A DNA stretch of 20,190 nucleotides from a virus. Under the pieces are notes generated by a model, which had not been told where the DNA came from, did no database searches, and worked only from the letters and a program-made list of their open reading frames with translations. The DNA lies in the IMG/VR virus record IMGVR_UViG_3300036668_000491, positions 1 to 20,190 of that record. One strand, written 5' to 3'. Below, in pieces: positions 15,595 to 20,190 of the stretch; the stretch's first letter is position 1, and each line of letters starts with the position of its first letter. The translations under genes and the position numbers were made by a program.

Positions 15595-18156
15595 TTATTT
15601 ATGTTTTGCTATTTCAGCTAACAATTTTGACGCAGGAAGATGTAGTTTGTCTTCTATTTCCTTCAGTTTTTTAAATTCGATTTTATGCATTATGCAATGT
15701 TCTACAACTTTAAATTTTAAAAGTTGTTCCGCTGTTTTGGAAAAATCCTTATTAGAAATCCTATCAGATATTTCATTTAGCCTGACATTCTTATCATACC
15801 ACATTTTAATTCCATGGTTAACTATGAAAGCTGCAGGAGTTGATTCTTTTGTGCTCACATTTTCAGCTATTTTCAATAGGTTAATAGAGCCTAAAGCATG
15901 AATTGCCTTAGTAATAAATCCATGCAATACTCCAAAATTTACATTCCAATAAATTGCTTTAACTAGTTTTTCAACCTTATCAACGCTTAAGTCTTTTCTA
16001 TCTTCATTTTCTTCTATGATATGGTTTATGCGCTCTTTTAGAAGATTGACAATTAATTGTTCTGTTCCTTCGTCTTTAATTATTTCAATGAATGAGGTTA
16101 AAATTCTTAGGTGTAATTTAAGACCTTGTTCAAAAATGTATTCAAGACGATCTAAGCTGAGTGAACCCGAACGGTTTTTAATGATTAAACCCATTACTTC
16201 AACCGTTTTTATGCTCAATCTTAAATCCTGAAGTAATTCAGAAGAAATTTCATCATTATCCAAAGGAGTGTTGTTTGGTTCATCATTTCTTGTGTCTTCA
16301 ATTTCAGATTTTTCAATCAGCAACTTTTTTCTTTCTGCTTCTGGGTCATGTTGATAAGAAGGTAAAATTGCCTTTACTATTTTGTCTTCATGTTTATCAA
16401 AAAATGATAGTTCGTCCGTTTCTAAAGTGGCAGGCTCATACTTTTCAAATAGTATTTCGGCATTCAGCAAGAGTTCGTCAAGCAGGTAGTCTGATTTTGT
16501 ATGATGTGCAATAAATACTGTTATGTATGCATTCTCATCCTTGTGAAGATTTGAAAGAAGGTTAGCTATTGCTTCTTTTTGTTCAGCTTCATGTTCTGAA
16601 AGGTACTTGGCAACAAAAAAGAAGTAAATGTAGGAATAGCAGAAACCATACTGATTAAAAGAATCGAATTTACATATGTTTACATTGGAAAGTTTCGCCA
16701 CCAATTCACTTAATGGAATAGGTAAATTGAAGTTGGATTCATAAAACTCTGTAAATTCTTCAAAATCATTTCTATCTAGATTAACTCCATTCTTTTTGTC
16801 AAAAATCCAATATGACAATTCAGTTAAAAAGTTGGTATAAATGTCGATTTGTTCATTTGTAACACCTTCTCTTCTTAGATATAAGTAAATCAAAGCCTGA
16901 TAACAATGACCTTGAGATGTTATTTCTGAATCAAGAGGTTTTTGTGTGTCTTGGGCTGCAAGTATTGATAGAATGAAAAATGGATATGAAGGCATGATGC
17001 CTTTACCAAAAATAATTCCAAGAGAATTCTCAATTTTTTCAGTTTTATCATCAATGCTTTGCTGTAGGTGGTTAGGGTTGATTTGTATTTGAGATTCTTC
17101 TTTTACTTCAATCCATTTTCGTATTAACTCATTGCGCTCTAAGGATGTAAATTCTCTTATTTTAAACTTGCTATATTCAGCTATTAAAGCTTGATTTTTG
17201 ATATTCAAGCCAAAAATATCGTCAACTATTAAAACCTGATACCTAAATGATTCATATTGTTCAATATATTTTTCCTGATATTTTGCAATATGGAAGTTGT
17301 CGACTATTGGAACAACTCTTTTAATATCAATCTCATCAAAACTTTCGAAATCATATTGTTCTAAAAATGCTTTTTCGAGTTTTTTGTGAGGGTTTCCTAA
17401 ATATTTGTTTTCATCATCTAGAAAGATAGGAACGAAGTTATGTTCTCTATAAATTTGAAATAGCACTTTACAAAGTGTGGTTTTTCCCGCTTGGTTTTCT
17501 CCTGCAATAATTAGCTTCTCATAAATAAGTATTTCTGAGTTGAATTTTTTAGAATCGTACTTATGTGAAACTTCTTCTTCATTATAACATTTTAATCTAG
17601 GGTAAACGAATATGTCGTCAAGGTTTAATACCTCTTTGTTTTTATGTGATTTGGATAAGATATCCGCACTATTTAGGAATTTGTTAAATCGGTCTTTTAA
17701 TTTCAAGGATTTGATTGTGTTTACCGAATGACAAACTTTCATTATCCAATTTATAGCATCTAACCACCCTTCGTTTTTATCTGTAAATGAAGTCACGGCT
17801 TTGCCATCCGTTGGTATCGCCAATAATTCGCTTAATTCTTTATGAGTAGTCCATGCACATGGACTTAGAATTATTGGGATTACTCTGATACCTTTATTCT
17901 CTCTTAATTTTAGGGCAATATCTTTCTCTTCTAAGCAAGGTTTTGAAGCTAGAAAATTGCTTGAAATCATTAAACAGATTATATCTGCATTTTCTAAGTT
18001 ATTGTCAATATAATTTTGAAAGCCTTCTCCTGTCTCAATCTTTCTGTCATACCATTCTGATAGAATGCCATTATTTTTTAATGGTGCAACATGAGTGATA
18101 AAATCTTCAATTAGATTTTCGTCTTTGTGTGAGTAGCTTATAAAAAGTTTATTCAT
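15595..18156 (-). CDS. TIR-STAND (NACHT-like) NTPase, candidate anti-phage defence protein
   Basis: An 853-residue protein starting MNKLFISYSHKDENLIEDF at 18156. A GTG 11 codons upstream (18189) is open, but the TIR domain begins at once after this ATG. Residues 1-140 are a TIR domain: FISYSHKDE, WYDRKIETGEGF, and the SxxFLxSxxCxxE loop with the likely catalytic Glu at 77 (Glu76 adjacent), as in TIR domains that cleave NAD+. Walker A is GENQAGKT at 219-226 and Walker B ends at Asp286 (VVPIVDN). SYIYFFFVAKYL at 508-519 is where NACHT proteins end their winged-helix region. The remaining 330 residues are helical and probably the sensor; no LRR, WD40 or TPR pattern is obvious. Family knowledge suggests that infection triggers oligomerisation and NAD+ depletion. 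The trigger here is unknown. Confidence 0.88.
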   Translation of the reverse strand: MNKLFISYSHKDENLIEDFITHVAPLKNNGILSEWYDRKIETGEGFQNYIDNNLENADIICLMISSNFLASKPCLEEKDIALKLRENKGIRVIPIILSPCAWTTHKELSELLAIPTDGKAVTSFTDKNEGWLDAINWIMKVCHSVNTIKSLKLKDRFNKFLNSADILSKSHKNKEVLNLDDIFVYPRLKCYNEEEVSHKYDSKKFNSEILIYEKLIIAGENQAGKTTLCKVLFQIYREHNFVPIFLDDENKYLGNPHKKLEKAFLEQYDFESFDEIDIKRVVPIVDNFHIAKYQEKYIEQYESFRYQVLIVDDIFGLNIKNQALIAEYSKFKIREFTSLERNELIRKWIEVKEESQIQINPNHLQQSIDDKTEKIENSLGIIFGKGIMPSYPFFILSILAAQDTQKPLDSEITSQGHCYQALIYLYLRREGVTNEQIDIYTNFLTELSYWIFDKKNGVNLDRNDFEEFTEFYESNFNLPIPLSELVAKLSNVNICKFDSFNQYGFCYSYIYFFFVAKYLSEHEAEQKEAIANLLSNLHKDENAYITVFIAHHTKSDYLLDELLLNAEILFEKYEPATLETDELSFFDKHEDKIVKAILPSYQHDPEAERKKLLIEKSEIEDTRNDEPNNTPLDNDEISSELLQDLRLSIKTVEVMGLIIKNRSGSLSLDRLEYIFEQGLKLHLRILTSFIEIIKDEGTEQLIVNLLKERINHIIEENEDRKDLSVDKVEKLVKAIYWNVNFGVLHGFITKAIHALGSINLLKIAENVSTKESTPAAFIVNHGIKMWYDKNVRLNEISDRISNKDFSKTAEQLLKFKVVEHCIMHKIEFKKLKEIEDKLHLPASKLLAEIAKHK

Positions 18157-18203
18157 TTGATATGTGTTTGTTTTTTTCGCATGAAGCACAACGCAGGGCT
18201 AAA

Positions 18204-18215
18204 CGTACTAGTACG
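18204..18215. promoter_or_regulatory. 12-bp perfect palindrome upstream of the TIR-STAND gene
   Basis: CGTACTAGTACG is a perfect palindrome 48 bp upstream of the TIR-STAND start. On the minus strand it overlaps TACGTTTA, one mismatch from the TAnnTTTG -7 box. It may be an operator for a dimeric repressor acting on the defence gene. Confidence 0.4.
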
Positions 18216-18240
18216 CATATATCTTCTTTGTCATTACCTA

Positions 18241-18354
18241 CTAATCTAAGGGATTTTTTATTGTTTTAAAAGTATTTGTAGCTACATGGGTGTAAATTTC
18301 TGTTGTTTTACTAGAGCTATGTCCTAATAATACTTGTATTTGTCTTAAATCTAC
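18241..18354 (-). pseudogene. 3' remnant of a tyrosine recombinase (integrase) gene
   Basis: The minus strand encodes VDLRQIQVLLGHSS followed by SKTTEIYTHV and ends KTIKNPLD then TAG at 18243. This is the C-terminal end of a XerC/D-like tyrosine recombinase: LGHSS holds the conserved His and TTEIYTH the nucleophilic Tyr. The arginine boxes and everything upstream are missing. The homology stops at the 3' end of the neighbouring small gene, overlapping its last bases. An ATG at 18363 would open a 40-residue frame, but with no catalytic Arg it cannot be an active enzyme. The ending resembles integrases of Bacteroidota; whether it was a phage, integron or other integrase cannot be decided. Confidence 0.82.
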
Positions 18355-18578
18355 TCGTGCCATTCTCCAAGTATAGGTGTCAGGGCTTTCATTTCGTCAA
18401 GCGTTACTGGCTTGCCGTTCAGCTCTGAAATAGTCAAATCGCAAGTAAGTAAATTATCGCCTTCATATGTAAATTCTACTTCTAAAATGCCCTTAGCGTA
18501 TCGGTTTGTATGATATTGGTCGTGTTCATACTTTTCGGTTAATCTAAAACCAAGCCCTTTTAATTCATTTTCAGTCAT
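18351..18578 (-). CDS. Small phage protein of unknown function
   Basis: A 75-residue protein starting MTENELKGLGFRLTEKYEHD. It has two beta-type stretches, GILEVEFTYEGDNLLTCDLT and a C-terminal helix EMKALTPILGEW. Small proteins of this general pattern are frequent in early regions of Bacteroidota phages, but no function is known to me. The last codons overlap the start of the integrase remnant, so the final residues (WHE) may come from the junction and not from the ancestral gene. Confidence 0.7.
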   Translation of the reverse strand: MTENELKGLGFRLTEKYEHDQYHTNRYAKGILEVEFTYEGDNLLTCDLTISELNGKPVTLDEMKALTPILGEWHE

Positions 18579-18595
18579 TCTATTAATTTAAAATC

Positions 18596-18898
18596 TTAAA
18601 ACTCTGCGCTCTCATCAGTTTGTCTTAATAGCCTAGCAAAAACTTCTACAAATTTTTCCTTTTTAGATAGTTTGTGTTCTCCCATTGCATCCAAAATAAC
18701 ATGTACTTTTTCGTGATAGAATGTATCTAATGTATTACAGTCAGTTACTTTTTCGCCTTTATATTCGGAGCAAATATTTATTTGGTTATCTGTAAAACTA
18801 CAATCGCCTAATACTCCTTCATTACTTAGTCTTATGTTATCAAAGCCTACATTTATTGTAGATGCAAAGACTTTAAATTTTTTTGGTATATTTTTCAT
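18596..18898 (-). CDS. Small HExxH metallopeptidase-like protein
   Basis: A 100-residue protein starting MKNIPKKFKVFASTINV. The motif HEKVH at 62-66 follows a hydrophobic helix start (TLDTFYHEKVHVILDAMG), and Glu81 or Glu85 in KEKFVEVFARLL could be the third metal ligand, so a minimal zincin fold is likely. Two beta-type segments precede it. Small predicted metallopeptidases of this kind are common in early regions of Bacteroidota phages; the substrate is unknown. It starts 48 nt before the 42-residue membrane peptide ends, and ends 17 nt before the next small gene. Confidence 0.78.
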   Translation of the reverse strand: MKNIPKKFKVFASTINVGFDNIRLSNEGVLGDCSFTDNQINICSEYKGEKVTDCNTLDTFYHEKVHVILDAMGEHKLSKKEKFVEVFARLLRQTDESAEF

Positions 18899-18946
18899 TC
18901 TAATTTAATTTCTATATTAATAATCATGACTCTTTAAATGAAATCT

Positions 18947-19075
18947 CTATGAAGTTATGTATTTATCAAAAAGGTCTAGCAGAGTGCAGATCACCACTAA
19001 AAGAGTGCTGACTGAAATAAAAACCAGGGAGCAGGTAAGGGTTGTCAAAATCGTGTCTATAATTTTATTTTTCAT
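18947..19075 (-). CDS. 42-residue single-span membrane peptide
   Basis: ATG at 19075 opens MKNKIIDTILTTLTCSLVFI and the frame ends DLFDKYITS with TAG at 18947-18949. Residues about 9-33 are a continuous hydrophobic span, preceded by positively charged residues and followed by a short charged tail (N-in, C-out by the positive-inside rule). Such short proteins are easy to miss. It fills most of an otherwise empty 225-bp gap between two small genes. It could be a holin-like or regulatory membrane peptide. A plus-strand frame overlaps this region but reads through the next gene as well. Confidence 0.5.
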   Translation of the reverse strand: MKNKIIDTILTTLTCSLVFISVSTLLVVICTLLDLFDKYITS

Positions 19076-19123
19076 GATATTTTTTAATGTTAAAACATAC
19101 TCATATCGGTTAGTTGTAGGCAA

Positions 19124-19375
19124 TTACTTTGCTTCAAAGTGTTTGAACATATTTGGGCAAAGTCCTGATGCTCTAGAGTGCAATGCTTTTTTATTATCAC
19201 AATGCTTGCAAAGTAACTGTTCGCTTTGCTCTACAACAACGGGTATAGTTAATTGCTCTAATTCGTTTACATAATCAAGCAGTTTATTAAATTCTCTTAA
19301 TGCTTTTGCAATTTGATAGATATTTAATTCTCTACCTGTCATTTGTGCTTTTAAGTTTTCTATATCTATTTTCAT
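19124..19375 (-). CDS. Small protein with CxxC zinc-binding-like motif
   Basis: An 83-residue protein starting MKIDIENLKAQMTGRELNIY. The N-terminal half is helical (IAKALREFNKLLDYVNELEQ). The second half has CKHCDNKKALHSRASGLC at about residues 56-73, a CxxC with a later Cys and His that may bind zinc. The same SEQL-C...LHS element occurs in the partial gene at the right edge, so the two proteins share a module. The start is preceded by the shared leader. Confidence 0.68.
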   Translation of the reverse strand: MKIDIENLKAQMTGRELNIYQIAKALREFNKLLDYVNELEQLTIPVVVEQSEQLLCKHCDNKKALHSRASGLCPNMFKHFEAK

Positions 19376-19405
19376 TTTATTAAGTTTTTAGTTATTAATC
19401 CGCAC
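19373..19405 (-). repeat. Shared gene leader, copy 1
   Basis: On the minus strand this is GGATTAATAACTAAA followed by a short AT stretch and AATAAAATG. Near-identical leaders precede the starts at 19697 and 19986. It probably holds the translation initiation region of these small genes. Confidence 0.5.
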
Positions 19406-19433
19406 TAACCATATTACCATCCGTTAGCCACTA

Positions 19434-19697
19434 TTAATTTCCTAAATATCCATCTACATACTTATCTCTATCTACAATGTTTGCTCCTTCATCTTGGCAC
19501 ATTAGTACATAATCTAAGAAGTCAATTAACAGTTCACGTTGTTTGCTAACATTATCTATAGGTAATATTTGCCCTTGCTTTTTTTCTTCAAACTCACTTT
19601 CTACCCATTTAGCAATTGCAGCTATTTGGTCATCATAAGCATATAGCCCTCTAGTAATCTCTCTTTTAATCTTTAGATATATTGTTTTTGCTTGCAT
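19434..19697 (-). CDS. Small hypothetical protein
   Basis: An 87-residue protein starting MQAKTIYLKIKREITRGLY. It is helical and charged through the middle (AIAKWVESEFEEKKQGQ) and ends YVDGYLGN. No motif is recognised. It shares a leader with its neighbours and a 14-bp DNA match (encoding KYVDG) with the next small gene at 19750-19986. Reading-frame length and position support a real early gene. Confidence 0.6.
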   Translation of the reverse strand: MQAKTIYLKIKREITRGLYAYDDQIAAIAKWVESEFEEKKQGQILPIDNVSKQRELLIDFLDYVLMCQDEGANIVDRDKYVDGYLGN

Positions 19698-19726
19698 TTT
19701 ATTAAATTTTAGTTATTAAATCGGGT
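19695..19726 (-). repeat. Shared gene leader, copy 2
   Basis: On the minus strand the sequence reads TTTAATAACTAAAATTTAAT followed directly by AAAATG, closely matching the leader of the gene starting at 19375. Confidence 0.5.
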
Positions 19727-19749
19727 AAAAACTACCTATACACAACACG

Positions 19750-19986
19750 TTATAAGCCATTAGAGGTTAAGAAGTCAAACAATCGCTTCCTTAAGGTTTG
19801 GGGAAGTAATGGGCTTTCCCCATCTACATACTTTTGTATGTCTTTTTTTCTTACTTCTGTTAGTATTTCAAGTACTTCTTGGTAGCTATCTTCAGCCCAT
19901 ACTCTGCAATCTACTTTTGGAGGAGACATACTTGGTCCTAATCCTATTTTGTTGTCTCCTTTTTTAATTACTTGTGGTACATTCAT
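19750..19986 (-). CDS. Small hypothetical protein
   Basis: A 78-residue protein starting MNVPQVIKKGDNKIGLGPSM. Residues about 29-50 form a helix (AEDSYQEVLEILTEVRKKDI) and the C-terminus is LPQTLRKRLFDFLTSNGL. It is unrecognised. The stretch KYVDG is shared with the neighbouring small gene. It is preceded by the common leader and lies in the same strand order as the other early genes. Confidence 0.6.
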   Translation of the reverse strand: MNVPQVIKKGDNKIGLGPSMSPPKVDCRVWAEDSYQEVLEILTEVRKKDIQKYVDGESPLLPQTLRKRLFDFLTSNGL

Positions 19987-20017
19987 TTTCCGTATTTTTA
20001 GTTAATTAATCCGTATT
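19984..20017 (-). repeat. Shared gene leader, copy 3
   Basis: On the minus strand GGATTAATTAACTAAAA precedes a divergent stretch and AAAATG. It is the most different of the three leaders and also encodes the last residues of the 20-residue frame upstream. Confidence 0.4.
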
Positions 20018-20060
20018 CCTCTTCTTCGTGTCTTTCTCCAAATAGTTCTTTTAAATCCAT
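19998..20060 (-). CDS. Possible 20-residue peptide
   Basis: ATG at 20060 encodes MDLKELFGERHEEEEYGLIN and ends with TAA two codons before the next gene's leader. It is acidic and unrecognised. It may be a real short gene or a leader peptide; length alone cannot decide. Confidence 0.35.
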   Translation of the reverse strand: MDLKELFGERHEEEEYGLIN

Positions 20061-20096
20061 ACTGTTTTTATATTTTTTCGTTAGCGGTAATTGTGC

Positions 20097-20190
20097 TTAC
20101 TTCGGTTCTCTTACAAAAACTTGTTCGCCACATTTAAAGCATTTACCATTAAAATCTGTCGAGTGCAATCCTTCGCACAACTGTTCGCTT
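20097..20190 (-). CDS. Partial zinc-binding-like protein, runs off right edge
   Basis: The frame is open from the right edge to TAA at 20097-20099. The visible C-terminus is SEQLCEGLHSTDFNGKCFKC followed by GEQVFVREPK. Three Cys and a His suggest a small zinc ribbon. The element SEQL-C...LHS matches the CxxC protein at 19124-19375, with seven fewer residues in the middle. The N-terminus lies outside the window. Confidence 0.65.
   Translation of the reverse strand, partial: SEQLCEGLHSTDFNGKCFKCGEQVFVREPK

Noticed and set aside
15520-15600. Possible tRNA or attachment site in the GC-richer stretch after the TIR gene
   Set aside because: No cloverleaf with acceptor, anticodon and T-arm could be drawn, and no matching direct repeat was found elsewhere in the window.
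18157-18189. GTG start 11 codons upstream for the TIR-STAND gene
   Set aside because: The extra residues (LHAKKTNTYQ) are not part of a TIR domain, which begins right after the ATG at 18156.
18957-19274. Plus-strand frame of 105 codons with a hydrophobic stretch
   Set aside because: It runs antisense across the 42-residue membrane peptide and the CxxC protein, both of which have better composition and strand context.
1-20190. CRISPR array
   Set aside because: No regularly spaced direct repeats were seen on either strand; the leader repeats at 19373-20017 separate protein-coding genes and are not of spacer length.

Overview
The window is AT-rich and reads as a tailed phage genome or prophage (siphovirus-like, long non-contractile tail) from a member of the Bacteroidota, most likely a flavobacterium. 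Three things point to the host: a TAnnTTTG-type -7 promoter box ahead of the late operon, leaders without clear Shine-Dalgarno sequences, and an integrase remnant of the type common in Bacteroidota. Almost every gene is on the minus strand, so the map is read from right to left. Neither end of the element is in the window.

Right part (about 20190 to 18351): a run of short, early-type genes. They include a partial zinc-binding protein cut by the window edge, two unrecognised small proteins, a protein with a CxxC motif, a 42-residue single-span membrane peptide, a small HExxH metallopeptidase-like protein and a short protein of unknown role. Several share a similar leader just before the start codon.

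Accessory block (18350 to 15544): a 3' remnant of a tyrosine recombinase gene, a 12-bp palindrome, then an 853-residue TIR-STAND (NACHT-like) NTPase. The STAND gene resembles bacterial NLR-type anti-phage proteins and is the likeliest cargo of biological interest. A 48-nt imperfect hairpin follows its stop codon. The flanks suggest a transferred cassette.

Late operon (15384 to 1): a candidate promoter and two leader hairpins, then a ParB/methyltransferase fusion carrying an internal tandem duplication, a small coiled protein, small and large terminase subunits, portal, a 60-residue basic protein, an NTF2-like small protein, a MuF-like head morphogenesis protein, a small HTH-like protein, scaffold, decoration protein, major capsid protein and four short head-tail connector or tail-completion genes. 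After these come the tail tube protein, a rho-independent terminator, a tail assembly chaperone pair joined by an apparent -1 frameshift at a run of nine T, and a tape measure protein that runs off the left edge. A single plus-strand gene of unknown function lies between the chaperone and the tape measure gene and interrupts this otherwise canonical order.

Together the minus-strand genes encode DNA modification, packaging, capsid assembly, neck formation and tail assembly, with one defence-type gene upstream of the late promoter and one opposite-strand gene inside the tail cluster. Family assignments come from reading motifs and gene order, not from database searches.
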